This document shows, piece by piece, positions 16,853-26,269 of a stretch of 64,000 bases of DNA (its first letter is position 1; every line of letters begins with the position of its first letter). A program made the position numbers and the translations under genes. This DNA comes from JBEVNR01 sp040507985. GTDB lineage: Bacteria; Pseudomonadota; Alphaproteobacteria; Rickettsiales; UBA6187. Below the pieces are notes generated by a model. That model made no database searches, was not told where the DNA came from, and saw only the letters and a list, made by a program, of their open reading frames with translations. The stretch is taken from contig JBEVNR010000023.1 of NCBI GenBank assembly GCA_040507985.1, positions 23,187-87,186 of the forward strand, in the 5' to 3' direction.

Positions 16853-18133
16853 ATGGCGTTTTTTGATTATAAAAACAACGTCTTGCATGCGGAAGACGTT
16901 TCCCTGTCCGCATTGGCCGATCTGTACGGCACCCCTTTTTATTGCTATTCTTACGGCGCCTTAGCATCCTCTTATGATGACTATGCGCGCGCCTTTGCGG
17001 ATTATCCCGGCGAATTTCGCCTGTGTTTTTCCGTCAAGTCCAACTCCAACCAGGCGATTTTAGCTTCCCTCGCCTCCATGGGCGCCGGCGCCGACTGCGT
17101 ATCGGAAGGAGAAATTCGCCGCGCGTTGGCGGCGGGCGTCGCCCCGCGCAGCGTGGTTTTTGCCGGCGTAGGAAAAACGGACGCCGAGCTGGCCTTTGCG
17201 CTCGACGTCGGCATTTTTATGTTTAACGTGGAATCCGAAAGCGAGCTATACCGGCTAAACCGCATCGCCACGGAGAAAAACGCCAGGGCGCTCGTCGCTT
17301 TTCGCGTCAATCCCGACGTCGACGCCGGCACGCACCATAAAATTTCGACCGGACGCAAGCGCGATAAATTCGGCGTCGCCTACGACGACGCGGAGCGGCT
17401 GTACGCCGAGGCGTCGAAAATGGAAGGCGTCGATCCGTTTGGCGTCGACATGCATATCGGCTCGCAACTTACCTCGCTGGAGCCCTTTCGGCTCGCGTTC
17501 GATAAATTGGCCGAACTCGTTCTTCGCCTTCGCGCCTCCGGACGGCGCATCGAGCACATAGACATAGGCGGCGGATTGGGCGTATCGTACGGCATAGGGA
17601 AAATGCCCCCGTCGATTGACGATTACGCCGATTTGGCGATAAAAATCCTGGGAAAACTCAACTGTTCGCTCACGATAGAGCCGGGAAGGTCCATCGTCGC
17701 CAACGCAGGCGTGCTGGTGGCGCGCGCGGTGGCGGTAAAAAAAGCGGGGGACGCGCATTTTCTTATCGTCGACGCGGCGATGAACGATCTGATTCGCCCC
17801 TCTTTTTACGACGCCTATCACGACATATTGCCGGTGCGTCGTCATGACGAAAGGCGCGTTTTACCGCAAGACGTCGTCGGACCAATCTGCGAAACGGGCG
17901 ATATCTTCGCCTCCGGACGCCCGATGCAAGAGATAAAACCGGGCGAGTGCGTCGCCATTTCAGGGTCGGGAGCGTACGGCGCCGTGATGGGGTCAAATTA
18001 TAACACGCGCGTCTTTCCTCCGGAATTATTGACGCGGGGCAGCGACGCTTTCGTCGTGCGCCCCCGTCAAACCTATGACGAGATTATCGGCAAGGACGTC
18101 GTTCCCCCTTGGATCGTAAGCGCGGCGTCATAA
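16853..18133 (+). CDS. lysA: Diaminopimelate decarboxylase
   Basis: Converts meso-diaminopimelate to lysine. The 426-residue protein has the N-terminal segment GTPFYCYSYGAL, the PLP lysine in CFSVKSN (Lys 62), HIGSQL, the glycine loop HIDIGGGLGVSYG, the phosphate-binding EPGRSIVANAG, CETGDIFASGR with the substrate-facing Cys and Asp, and SGAYGAVMGSNYN near the end. Length and order match group IV alanine-racemase-fold decarboxylases. Its stop is one base before the ATG of the dehydrogenase gene, so the two are cotranscribed. Confidence 0.97.
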   Translation: MAFFDYKNNVLHAEDVSLSALADLYGTPFYCYSYGALASSYDDYARAFADYPGEFRLCFSVKSNSNQAILASLASMGAGADCVSEGEIRRALAAGVAPRSVVFAGVGKTDAELAFALDVGIFMFNVESESELYRLNRIATEKNARALVAFRVNPDVDAGTHHKISTGRKRDKFGVAYDDAERLYAEASKMEGVDPFGVDMHIGSQLTSLEPFRLAFDKLAELVLRLRASGRRIEHIDIGGGLGVSYGIGKMPPSIDDYADLAIKILGKLNCSLTIEPGRSIVANAGVLVARAVAVKKAGDAHFLIVDAAMNDLIRPSFYDAYHDILPVRRHDERRVLPQDVVGPICETGDIFASGRPMQEIKPGECVAISGSGAYGAVMGSNYNTRVFPPELLTRGSDAFVVRPRQTYDEIIGKDVVPPWIVSAAS

Positions 18134-18134
18134 A

Positions 18135-19295
18135 ATGCGCGCCCTTCTCGATGCAAACGCGCACCGTTCGGAGCGCCTGTTCGCCGAATCCGTCAAGCGC
18201 ATCGTCATTATCGGCGGCGGACTTATCGGGGGATCGCTGGCGGAAGCGATTCCCGCCGCCGGCATGACCGCCTCGCTGCGCCTGATAGATACCGATTCCG
18301 TGACGCGCGAGGCGGCGATTGCCTCCGGATTGTTCCAAGGCGGCGTATTCGCGTCGTTGGACGAAACCTTGCCGGAATCAAAAACGCTCATCGTGTTGGC
18401 GTGTCCGTTGGGAGCCTACGAAAACGCGCTGCGCGACGTGGGGCGGCTATATGGGGCGTTAAGCGGAGGCGACGTCTACCTTACCGACGCGGGTTCGGTA
18501 AAAACGTATGTGCGCGAGGCGTTTCGCACGTGCGTTCCCTCGTTGCTGAACGACGCCGTGGGGGCGCACCCCATCGCCGGAACGGAACGCGCCGGTTTTG
18601 CCGCCCGCGAAGCCGGGCTTTTCGCCGGGAAGCGGACGATACTATGCCCCGGCCCTACCGTGAGCAAACGCGCCTTGGAAATAATCGGCGCCTTTTGGGC
18701 GAAAATATCCGGAAACGTGACGCAAACGGACGGAGAAACCCACGACCGCATTTACGCGCGCGCGTCGCACTTGCCCCAACTTCTGGCGTTCGGGTTGAAG
18801 ATATTTCTGCGCGAGGAAGGATTATCTCCCTTGTATGCCGCCAAAAAAAGGCCGTTCGCGCGCTTGTTCGACTCTCCGCCTTCGATATGGCGCGACATTT
18901 TTCGCTTTAACGTGCGCGAAGTATCTGCGGCCCTTGCCGAATATCGCGCGTTCGGCGCCGGTAAAAGCGCGGAGGAGGCGGTTGCCCGCCTAAAGCCGTT
19001 ACTCTATTCCATGCCGTATCTGCCGAACGTTTCCCCTCCCCCTTCTTTTTGCTCGACGTTTGAATTTTTATATTGGGGATCGCTTCCGGCGGCAATCGCC
19101 CCCTACGTTTCCCACGGGGGAAGCGCATTGCGCGATTGCGCCTCCCTTCCCATAGCTTGCGCCCGCTACGACAACGCGCCGATCGAAGACCGGCTTCCTC
19201 CCGCCGATTCCGTATCAAAAGCGATCGACTGCGCCGCAGAGTTGCTTGACGCCGCGACCGATTCGCAGGCGTTTAAAACGCTGACGGGCTCTTAG
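18135..19295 (+). CDS. Prephenate/cyclohexadienyl dehydrogenase (tyrosine synthesis)
   Basis: An NAD(P)-dependent dehydrogenase of the TyrA family, oxidising prephenate or arogenate toward tyrosine. The nucleotide-binding fold begins VIIGGGLIGGSLAE at residues 24-37; TDAGSVK, VGAHPIAGTERAGF and FAGKRTILCP are the catalytic-region signatures, with the HPIAG His. At 386 residues it is longer than the usual 290-310: the extra is C-terminal (about residues 290-386), with no recognisable ACT domain. There is no chorismate mutase domain. The ATG lies immediately after the lysA stop. Substrate (prephenate or arogenate) cannot be decided by eye. Confidence 0.88.
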   Translation: MRALLDANAHRSERLFAESVKRIVIIGGGLIGGSLAEAIPAAGMTASLRLIDTDSVTREAAIASGLFQGGVFASLDETLPESKTLIVLACPLGAYENALRDVGRLYGALSGGDVYLTDAGSVKTYVREAFRTCVPSLLNDAVGAHPIAGTERAGFAAREAGLFAGKRTILCPGPTVSKRALEIIGAFWAKISGNVTQTDGETHDRIYARASHLPQLLAFGLKIFLREEGLSPLYAAKKRPFARLFDSPPSIWRDIFRFNVREVSAALAEYRAFGAGKSAEEAVARLKPLLYSMPYLPNVSPPPSFCSTFEFLYWGSLPAAIAPYVSHGGSALRDCASLPIACARYDNAPIEDRLPPADSVSKAIDCAAELLDAATDSQAFKTLTGS

Positions 19296-19471
19296 GCCAC
19301 AGATGTTTAGTTCCGCACGGAAAATCAAGAAAAAATCTTTAATGCGTTAATTTTTGACGTTGCCACGGAGTTCTTGTTCTCAGACCGTTTTTTTTCTAGC
19401 GTTTTTCATGGGACGCGCTTATAAATGGGCGCAGAAATGCATCGTTAATTGAGAAGACGACGGAACGTTAT

Positions 19472-20023
19472 ATGCACGACACGACCGTTTCCGCCCCGCA
19501 GACGCGGCAAGAAGGCGCAGAGCGAGGACGGCGCGACTTCATCGTCCTTACCGCAAGCGCCGCCGCCGCCGTCGGCGCCGGGGCTTTTGCGTTCGCGCTG
19601 GGAAGCTCGCTAAACCCCTCCGCCGACGTGCTCGCGAACGCCGCCGCCGAGATAGACGTATCCTCCGTCGAAGCCGGCCAATCCATCCGCATTTTATGGC
19701 GAGGCAAACCCGTTTTCATACGCCGCCGCACGCCGGAGGAAATAAAACAGGCGCAAGACGTCGACGTCGCGTCGCTGCGCGATCCGCAAAAAGACTCCGA
19801 CCGCGTGTTGCCCGGCAAGGCGGAATGGCTGATCGTCGTCGGCATCTGCACCCATTTGGGGTGCGTTCCCCTCGTGAACAAAGGCGAGTTCGGCGGGTGG
19901 TTTTGCCCGTGCCACGGGTCGGACTACGACACGTCCGGCCGTATTCGCAAGGGTCCGGCGCCTAAAAACTTAGCCGTTCCTCCCTACGTTTTCATTAGCG
20001 ACGCCGTCGTTAAAATCGGATGA
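19472..20023 (+). CDS. petA: Ubiquinol-cytochrome c reductase Rieske iron-sulfur subunit
   Basis: Iron-sulfur subunit of the bc1 complex, passing electrons from ubiquinol to cytochrome c1. The 183-residue protein has a twin-arginine-like N-terminus (RGRRDFIVLTASA) that also serves as the membrane anchor, and the two cluster boxes CTHLGC (126-131) and CPCHGS (145-150) with the Cys and His ligands and the disulphide Cys. It is first in petABC; its stop overlaps the petB ATG by four bases (ATGA). Confidence 0.97.
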   Translation: MHDTTVSAPQTRQEGAERGRRDFIVLTASAAAAVGAGAFAFALGSSLNPSADVLANAAAEIDVSSVEAGQSIRILWRGKPVFIRRRTPEEIKQAQDVDVASLRDPQKDSDRVLPGKAEWLIVVGICTHLGCVPLVNKGEFGGWFCPCHGSDYDTSGRIRKGPAPKNLAVPPYVFISDAVVKIG

Positions 20024-21264
20024 CTGCCATGACCGACTCCCCTCACGCCAAAGCCTGTTGCGATAAAAAATCTCCCACGCAAAAATTGTGCGACTGGATC
20101 GAATATCGCCTGCCCATATTTTCTTTTTTGCAACATAGCGCCGACTATCGCGCGCCCAAAAACCTTAACTACGCATGGAATTTAGGCTCGCTCGCGGGCA
20201 TTGCGCTCATGCTGCAAATCGTCACCGGCGTCGTGCTGGCGATGCATTACACGCCGCACGTCGAAAAGGCGTTTGCAAGCGTCGAGAATATTATGCGTAA
20301 CGTCAATTACGGATGGTTGATTCGCTATACCCACGCGGTCGGGGCGTCGATGTTTTTCGTCGTCGTCTATTTGCACATTATGCGCGGACTCTATTACGGA
20401 TCGTACAAAAAACCCCGCGAGCTGCTTTGGCATTTCGGCATTATTATATTCCTCGTCATGATGGCGACGGCCTTTATGGGCTACGTCTTGCCGTGGGGGC
20501 AGATGAGCTATTGGGGCGCCACCGTCATCACCAATTTATTTTCGGCCATTCCGGTGGTGGGAGAATCTATCGTCACGTTCCTGTGGGGCGGATATTCGGT
20601 GGACAACCCCACGCTTAACCGCTTTTTTGCGCTGCATTACTTATTGCCCTTTATTATTTTGGGATTGGTCGTCATACATATCATCGCTTTGCATACCCAC
20701 GGATCGAACAACCCGACGGGCGTCGAGCCGAAAACCGAAAAAGACACCATTCCCTTCCATCCCTATTACACGATCAAAGATTTTTTCGGCTTCGGCATAT
20801 TTTTCTTGGTGTATGCGGGATTCGTGTTTTTCGCTCCCAACTATTTGGGGCATCCGGACAACTACATTCCCGCCAACCCGATGGTGACGCCGGAGCATAT
20901 CGTTCCCGAATGGTACTTCCTGCCCTTTTACGCCATCTTGCGCGCGATTCCGGACAAATTGGGCGGCGTATTGTTCATGTTCGGCGCGATCGCCATTTTG
21001 TTCTTCCTGCCGTGGCTCGACCGTTCCGAAATAAAAAGCGGCCGCTATCGTCCCTTGTTTAAACCGTTTTTCTGGCTGTTCATATTTAATTTCATATTTT
21101 TGGGATGGTTGGGCGGCAAGCCGCCGCAAGAAACCTATGTGTTGATGGCGCGCGGGGCGACGGGATATTATTTCTTTTACTTCCTTGTCGTGTTGCCCCT
21201 GCTGGCGCGCATCGAGCGTCCGCACAGGCTTCCCGATTCCATCGACGCGGCGACGCGCCATTAG
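20020..21264 (+). CDS. petB: Ubiquinol-cytochrome c reductase cytochrome b subunit
   Basis: Membrane subunit carrying the two b hemes and the Qo and Qi sites. The 414-residue protein has eight hydrophobic segments, the heme ligand His residues (YTHAVGASMFFVVVYLHIMR and LHYLLPFIILGLVVIHIIAL), WGATVITN, and the Qo-site PEWY (VPEWYFLPFYAILRAIP). It is a full-length cytochrome b, not split into b6 and subunit IV. It overlaps petA by four bases and ends 32 bases before petC. Confidence 0.97.
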   Translation: MTAMTDSPHAKACCDKKSPTQKLCDWIEYRLPIFSFLQHSADYRAPKNLNYAWNLGSLAGIALMLQIVTGVVLAMHYTPHVEKAFASVENIMRNVNYGWLIRYTHAVGASMFFVVVYLHIMRGLYYGSYKKPRELLWHFGIIIFLVMMATAFMGYVLPWGQMSYWGATVITNLFSAIPVVGESIVTFLWGGYSVDNPTLNRFFALHYLLPFIILGLVVIHIIALHTHGSNNPTGVEPKTEKDTIPFHPYYTIKDFFGFGIFFLVYAGFVFFAPNYLGHPDNYIPANPMVTPEHIVPEWYFLPFYAILRAIPDKLGGVLFMFGAIAILFFLPWLDRSEIKSGRYRPLFKPFFWLFIFNFIFLGWLGGKPPQETYVLMARGATGYYFFYFLVVLPLLARIERPHRLPDSIDAATRH

Positions 21265-21296
21265 ATTGTAATACCGATTAAGCGTAAGGAAAACAC

Positions 21297-22091
21297 GTGG
21301 TGAAAATACGCAATTATCTTCTATGCGGGGTGCTGGGATTGTCCGTCGTCGGAGCGTTCGGCCCCCATTCGGCCATCGCGTCGAGCGGAGGGGAAAGCGA
21401 ACCCGAACTCATGCGCCCGGATTGGTCTTTTGAAGGCGTTTTCGGAAAATTCGACCGCCGTGCCGCGCAACGGGGCTATCAAGTCTATAAGGAAGTCTGT
21501 TCGGCCTGCCATTCCATGCAACTCGTCTCGTTTCGCAATTTAAAGGAGCTGGGATTCTCCGAAGACGAAGTCAAAACCATCGCCGCCGGCTACCAATATA
21601 CCGACGGACCGGACGACGCCGGCGACATGTTCGAGCGCCCTGGACGTCCGTCCGACCGCTTTAAGCCGCCTTTTGCGAACGAAAAAGCCGCGCGCGCCAA
21701 TAACGGCGGTGCGTACCCGCCCGACCTTTCGCTTATCGTCAAGGCGCGCGAAGACGGGCCGAACTATATTTACTCGCTGCTGCACGGTTACGAAGACGCG
21801 CCCGAAGGCGTGAAAATGACGGAGGGCAAATATTATAACAAATATTTCTCCGGCAACCAAATTTCCATGCCCAATCCCCTTTCCGACGGACAAGTGGAAT
21901 ATTCCGATCCCGGCGTGAAAAACAATCGTGACCAAATGACCTATGACGTGGTGAATTTCCTGCAATGGGCGGCGGAGCCGGAAATGGAACAACGCAAGGC
22001 GACCGGCGTCAAAACCATGCTGTTTTTGCTGGCCTTCACCGGATTGTTTTACGTGGCGAAAAAGCGCATCTGGGCGCGATTGAAGCGGTAA
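21297..22091 (+). CDS. petC: Cytochrome c1 subunit of the bc1 complex
   Basis: A 264-residue cytochrome c1, accepting electrons from the Rieske subunit. A GTG at 21297 preceded by TAAGGA is the likely start. A signal peptide is followed by the heme-attachment CSACH (residues 68-72), conserved VSFRNLKELGF, PPDLSLIVKAR, and the axial Met region NQISMPNPL. A C-terminal membrane anchor (LFLLAFTGLFYVAKKRIWA) is present. A strong terminator follows at 22110, so petABC ends here. Confidence 0.95.
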   Translation: MVKIRNYLLCGVLGLSVVGAFGPHSAIASSGGESEPELMRPDWSFEGVFGKFDRRAAQRGYQVYKEVCSACHSMQLVSFRNLKELGFSEDEVKTIAAGYQYTDGPDDAGDMFERPGRPSDRFKPPFANEKAARANNGGAYPPDLSLIVKAREDGPNYIYSLLHGYEDAPEGVKMTEGKYYNKYFSGNQISMPNPLSDGQVEYSDPGVKNNRDQMTYDVVNFLQWAAEPEMEQRKATGVKTMLFLLAFTGLFYVAKKRIWARLKR

Positions 22092-22109
22092 AAAAACCAC
22101 ACTTATCTT

Positions 22110-22148
22110 AGCCCCGCTATCGGACGCCCTCCCGAAGCGGGGCTTTTT
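22110..22148 (+). terminator. Intrinsic terminator of petABC
   Basis: AGCCCCGCT (22110-22118) pairs with AGCGGGGCT (22136-22144), a perfect 9-base GC-rich stem, followed immediately by a run of T. It lies 18 bases after the petC stop. This is the best intrinsic terminator in the window. Confidence 0.9.
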
Positions 22149-22279
22149 ATTGCGCCGCATAAAGGCGAGATTATAATTTAAGGAAAGAGCGACCCGCTTT
22201 TTTAAAAAATAACGCATTGTTTGAGAATAGCTGCTACTCTGCAAGCGCAATAACATTAGCACGTTAAGGAGCATGGCGT

Positions 22280-23824
22280 ATGACGGACGACAAACATAAG
22301 ATTGAACCGCTACATATTGAATTCACCCAAAAAGCCATAGAAGACCAGGACACGTTCGTGATTGGCCTGCACGAAGGAGAAGAATTGCCGACCGAATTTG
22401 AGCGGCTCGACGAGCAATGTTCCGGCTCAATCTCCAAGGCCATGCATAGCGGCGATTTTACGGGCAAGGCAAAGGAATGCTGCGTCGTTTCCTATCCGTC
22501 CGGCATTTCGGCCTCCCGCATCGTGTTGCTGGGATTAGGTAAAAAAGGCGATAAAACCTGCATGCGCCAAGCGCGGGACGCCGGCGGTGACTTGTACGCG
22601 AAACTGTCCGGACTAAAAGCCGTTAACGCCTACGTCACGCTTCCCTCGTGCGAGAAGAAAGAGTTGACCGTCGACCACATGGCCTTCGGAGCGGAATTAC
22701 GCTCCTATTCCTTTGAAAATTATTTCACCACCGAAAAAAATCGCGAGAAAGAAGCGAAAAAACATAGCGTCAAACGCATCACGTTCCATCTGGAAAAACG
22801 CGCGAAGCACGAAGCCTACAAAAAATTGACGGCGGTGCGCAAGGGCGTATTTTTCGCGCGCGACGTCGTCACCACCCCGCCGAACAAGCTGGCACCGCTC
22901 GTCTATGCGGAAATCATCAAAAACCAACTGACTCCGGCCGGCGTAAAGGTAAAAATCATTACTCGCAAACAGCTCGAAAAAATGGGCGCGGGCGCGTTAT
23001 TAGGCGTCGGTCAAGGCTCGGCGCAAGATAGCTGCATGGTGGTTATGGAATATCACGGCAAGCCCGGCTCGCGCGAGATGGACGCCGCGCTTATCGGCAA
23101 AGGAGTAATATTCGACACCGGCGGTATTTCCATCAAGCCGGCGCCCGGCATGGAAGACATGAAGCACGACATGGCCGGGTCGGCGGCGGTGGCCGGCGCG
23201 GTGTACGCGCTGGCGCTGCGCGGCGCGGAAGTCAACGTCGTGGGTGCGGTCGGGTTGGTGGAAAACATGCCGGACGGCAACGCGCAACGCCCCAGCGACG
23301 TGGTGACGAGCCTCTCCGGACAAACCGTCGAAGTGTTGAACACCGACGCCGAAGGACGCCTGGTGCTCGCCGACGTGCTGACCTACGCGCAGCGGAACTT
23401 CTCGCCGAAACTCATCGTCGATCTGGCAACCTTGACGGGCGCCATCGTGGTCAGTCTGGCGGAGGAATATGCCGGATTGTTTTGCAATAACGATGCGCTC
23501 GCGAACGCTTTATACGAAGCGGGACTGGAAAGCGGCGAAAAATTATGGCGTTTCCCTTTGCACGAAAATTACGATAAAATGATTGATTCGCCCATCGCCG
23601 ACATGCAAAATATTAGCAACGGGCGCGGCGCGGGAAGCATCACCGCCGCGCAATTTTTGCAGCGTTTCATCGAAAACGACACGCCGTGGGCGCATTTGGA
23701 CATTGCCGGCACGGCATGGACGAAAACCGTCGGCCCCGTCTGCCCGAAAGGCGCGACCGGTTTCGGCGTGCGGGCGCTCGACCGCTTTATTGAAAATTAT
23801 TGCGAAAACGCGCCTAAAAAATAA
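22280..23824 (+). CDS. pepA: Leucyl aminopeptidase (M17)
   Basis: A 514-residue cytosolic aminopeptidase that releases N-terminal residues with two metal ions. The N-terminal domain is followed by the catalytic part: IGKGVIFDTGGISIKP with the metal-binding Lys and Asp, the MAGSAAVAGA stretch, and the signature NTDAEGRLVLAD. The start has AAGGAG eight bases upstream. The 5' spacer from the petC terminator is only about 130 bases and must hold its promoter. nusB follows 18 bases later and is probably on the same transcript. Confidence 0.96.
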   Translation: MTDDKHKIEPLHIEFTQKAIEDQDTFVIGLHEGEELPTEFERLDEQCSGSISKAMHSGDFTGKAKECCVVSYPSGISASRIVLLGLGKKGDKTCMRQARDAGGDLYAKLSGLKAVNAYVTLPSCEKKELTVDHMAFGAELRSYSFENYFTTEKNREKEAKKHSVKRITFHLEKRAKHEAYKKLTAVRKGVFFARDVVTTPPNKLAPLVYAEIIKNQLTPAGVKVKIITRKQLEKMGAGALLGVGQGSAQDSCMVVMEYHGKPGSREMDAALIGKGVIFDTGGISIKPAPGMEDMKHDMAGSAAVAGAVYALALRGAEVNVVGAVGLVENMPDGNAQRPSDVVTSLSGQTVEVLNTDAEGRLVLADVLTYAQRNFSPKLIVDLATLTGAIVVSLAEEYAGLFCNNDALANALYEAGLESGEKLWRFPLHENYDKMIDSPIADMQNISNGRGAGSITAAQFLQRFIENDTPWAHLDIAGTAWTKTVGPVCPKGATGFGVRALDRFIENYCENAPKK

Positions 23825-23842
23825 CATAGACAGTTCCGTTAT

Positions 23843-24370
23843 ATGAGTACCCACGACGTCGGCGGCGATTCCCGCCGCCGAAGAGCGCGCCTCGCGGCGT
23901 TGCATTATCTTTACGCCGCAGAAATGCAAAATCACGCCTTTAAGCCCCACGAGTTGCGCGCGGGGATATTAGAATATTGGCGCGACGAATTGCCCGTCCC
24001 CCCCGCCGCCGGTATCGACCTCGCTTTTTTCGACGCGCTGGTGGCTGGGTGCTACGTCGCCCGCGCCGATCTGGACGAAATGATTGCGCTCTATCTGGCG
24101 TCGAACTGGAAGTTGTCGCGCATCGACATTTTAATGCGCGACCTGCTTCGGCTCGGCGTGTTTGAGTTGGCGGTGCGGAAGGACGTTTCCTTCGCCACCA
24201 TCCTTGACGAATATATCGACGTGGCAAAATGTTACTTCAACGACGCCGAAGCCGCTTTCGTCAACGGGTTGCTCGACAACGTGGCGAAGGCGCTGCGCGC
24301 CGAGGAAAAGGAGGCGCGCGCCGCCGCCATGCGCATCGCTCTCGCGGCGCAAGCGGAGGAAGAAAAATAA
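23843..24370 (+). CDS. nusB: Transcription antitermination factor NusB
   Basis: An all-helical RNA-binding protein that assembles the rRNA antitermination complex with NusE. The 175-residue sequence has the N-terminal RRRRARLAALHYLYAAEM, the middle helix WKLSRIDILMRDLLRLGVFEL and the VNGLLDNVA ending. Length is normal for alphaproteobacterial NusB, with a short acidic/Ala-rich tail. It lies between pepA (18 bases upstream) and ffh (24 bases downstream) rather than after ribH, the usual alphaproteobacterial place. Confidence 0.92.
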   Translation: MSTHDVGGDSRRRRARLAALHYLYAAEMQNHAFKPHELRAGILEYWRDELPVPPAAGIDLAFFDALVAGCYVARADLDEMIALYLASNWKLSRIDILMRDLLRLGVFELAVRKDVSFATILDEYIDVAKCYFNDAEAAFVNGLLDNVAKALRAEEKEARAAAMRIALAAQAEEEK

Positions 24371-24394
24371 CGGATTGATAAGAAGGTTTTTTCT

Positions 24395-25756
24395 ATGTTC
24401 GAGCGCCTAAGCGACGGATTCTCCGGCATTTTCTCGCGACTCACCGCCAAGGGCGCGCTGACCGAAAAAGACGTGGACGCGGCGATGCGCGAAATTCGCG
24501 TGGCGTTGCTCGAGGCGGACGTCTCCTTGCCGGTGGCGAAGCGCTTTATCGCCGACGTGCGCGACAAAGCGGTCGGGGAAAAGCTTTTTAAAAGCGTCTC
24601 TCCCGGGCAAATGGTGGCGAAATTGGTGCACGACGCCCTAAAGGAGGCGCTGGGCGGAGACGCGACGGACATAGACGTAAAATGCGCTCCCCCCGCCGTC
24701 ATTCTTATGGCCGGCGTACAAGGATCGGGAAAAACCACGTCGTCCGGCAAGTTGGCGCTGTGGCTGAAAAAACGCCTGAATAAACGGGCGCTGCTTGCGT
24801 CGCTCGACGTTTATCGTCCGGCCGCGCAAACGCAACTGCAATTGCTCGCCGACCGCGTCAGCTGCGACGCCTTGCCGATCGTCGAGGGCCAGCGTCCGGA
24901 AGCCATCGCGGAGCGCGCCCTCCACGCGGCAAAAAAAGGCGGGTACGACGTTCTAATCGTCGATACCGCCGGGCGGTTGCACGTGGACGACGCCATGATG
25001 GAAGAATTGAAAAACGTCAAAAACATCCTTCTTCCCCAAGAGACGCTGCTCGTCGTCGACGCCATGACCGGGCAGGACGCCGTTAACGTCGCAGAACGTT
25101 TTAACGCGCAAGACGTGGGCGTGACCGGCGTCGTGCTTACGCGGCTGGACGGCGACGCGCGCGGCGGCGCCGCCTTGTCGATGCGCTACGCCACCGGCGT
25201 GCCGATTAAATTTGCGGGTACGGGCGAACGCCCGGAAGATTTCTCGGCCTTTCGCCCCGACGGGGCCGCAAGCAGCATTCTGGGCATGGGCGACGTTGTC
25301 GGGTTGGTGGAAAAAGTTGCGGAGAACGTCCGGGAGCAAGACGCCAAAGACATGGAAAAAGCGTTCCTTTCCGGTCGATTTACCCTTGACGACATGCTTC
25401 GCCAATTTGCGATGATGCGGAAAATGGGTGGACTGGGCGGATTGATGAAATTTATCCCCGGCATGGGCAAGCTTCAGGAAAATTTGCCTAACCCTAAAGA
25501 ACAAGAAAGTAAAATTAAACGCATGGAGGCCATTATCTTCTCCATGACGAAAGCCGAACGAAAAAATCCCGATCTATTAAACGGATCGCGCAAGCGGCGC
25601 ATCGCCAAAGGCTCGGGCGTCGACGTGGCGGACGTCAATCGTCTGCTGAAGGCGCATAAAGACATGTCTACCATGATGAAAAAAATTTCCCGCACGCCGA
25701 AGAAAAAGCTGATGCGCCAATTTGCCGGCGGGGCGCCCTCTTCTAAACCAAGATAG
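24395..25756 (+). CDS. ffh: Signal recognition particle protein Ffh
   Basis: The SRP GTPase that, with 4.5S RNA, brings inner-membrane proteins to FtsY. N domain at residues about 1-90, then the G domain with GVQGSGKTT, the DVYRPAAQTQL insertion-box region, DTAGRL, and TRLDGDARGGAAL, and an M domain from about residue 300 with the methionine-rich helices (MMRKMGGLGGLMKFIPGMGK). The 453-residue length is normal. AAGG precedes the start. It is the last gene of the pepA-nusB-ffh group, converging with the SemiSWEET gene. Confidence 0.97.
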   Translation: MFERLSDGFSGIFSRLTAKGALTEKDVDAAMREIRVALLEADVSLPVAKRFIADVRDKAVGEKLFKSVSPGQMVAKLVHDALKEALGGDATDIDVKCAPPAVILMAGVQGSGKTTSSGKLALWLKKRLNKRALLASLDVYRPAAQTQLQLLADRVSCDALPIVEGQRPEAIAERALHAAKKGGYDVLIVDTAGRLHVDDAMMEELKNVKNILLPQETLLVVDAMTGQDAVNVAERFNAQDVGVTGVVLTRLDGDARGGAALSMRYATGVPIKFAGTGERPEDFSAFRPDGAASSILGMGDVVGLVEKVAENVREQDAKDMEKAFLSGRFTLDDMLRQFAMMRKMGGLGGLMKFIPGMGKLQENLPNPKEQESKIKRMEAIIFSMTKAERKNPDLLNGSRKRRIAKGSGVDVADVNRLLKAHKDMSTMMKKISRTPKKKLMRQFAGGAPSSKPR

Positions 25757-25776
25757 GGAACGACGTATGATAGAAC

Positions 25777-26121
25777 TTAGGCGAAGGAGTCCGTGTTAAC
25801 CGGGTCGGACAATAATTCCCGCCCGTTCGAGGAAAAAACCGGCTTCGACGCGTCTAATTTATCTTTGATCGCAAACGCCAATATCAATCCGTTGACGCAA
25901 AACGCCGAAACGTTCGTCACGACAAGGGGCTTGTCGCCGAGCATGAATCCGTAGATCATCCAGCTTAAATTGGTGAGGCATAATAAAGAAAACGTGGCGA
26001 GGGAAAGCCCCTTTGCGCTGCGCTCCTTACATACCTTATATGCTTGCGGCAAAAAACAGACGGAAGCGAGAATGGTGGCGAGCCATCCCATAAAAGAAAT
26101 AAAAAAATCGCCTTCCGGCAT
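25777..26121 (-). CDS. SemiSWEET-type sugar transporter (MtN3/PQ-loop)
   Basis: A 114-residue membrane protein with three predicted helices. The PQ motif is in SVCFLPQAYKVC on the first helix and the third-helix region carries TNVSAFCVNGLIL, including the Asn expected in the substrate pocket. Bacterial SemiSWEETs act as dimers moving small sugars down their gradient. A C-terminal polar tail of about 25 residues is longer than usual. AAAGGA precedes the ATG at 26121. The neighbouring kinase and ffh do not suggest a substrate. Confidence 0.85.
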   Translation of the reverse strand: MPEGDFFISFMGWLATILASVCFLPQAYKVCKERSAKGLSLATFSLLCLTNLSWMIYGFMLGDKPLVVTNVSAFCVNGLILAFAIKDKLDASKPVFSSNGRELLSDPVNTDSFA

Positions 26122-26188
26122 AGATGATTCCTTTAAGATACTAATACTTTATTAAGTATATATGCTTGCGATCAAAAAGTAAACGCGA

Positions 26189-26215
26189 TTTTTACCGGGC
26201 GCCATAGGGTAAAAA
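26189..26215 (-). terminator. AT-rich inverted repeat downstream of the histidine kinase
   Basis: TTTTTACC (26189-26196) and GGTAAAAA (26208-26215) form a perfect 8-base stem with an 11-base loop. On the minus strand this is 55-80 bases past the kinase stop. The stem is AT-rich, so termination efficiency is doubtful. It overlaps one end of a repeat copy. Confidence 0.3.
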
Positions 26216-26265
26216 CATGAATTAACGCATTAATAATTTATCTTTAACATATGAATCTTCGTCAT
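26206..26265. repeat. Dispersed intergenic repeat, copy 3
   Basis: The stretch from AGGGTAAAAACATGAATTAA to AATCTTCGTCAT shares its left part with 16429-16448 and 49598-49617 and its right part (ATTTATCTTTAACATATGAA) with the reverse complement of 49777-49800. It joins halves seen separately elsewhere, which suggests a longer common element of about 60 to 90 bases. It fills the gap between the kinase and SemiSWEET genes. Confidence 0.55.
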
Positions 26266-26269
26266 ATCC

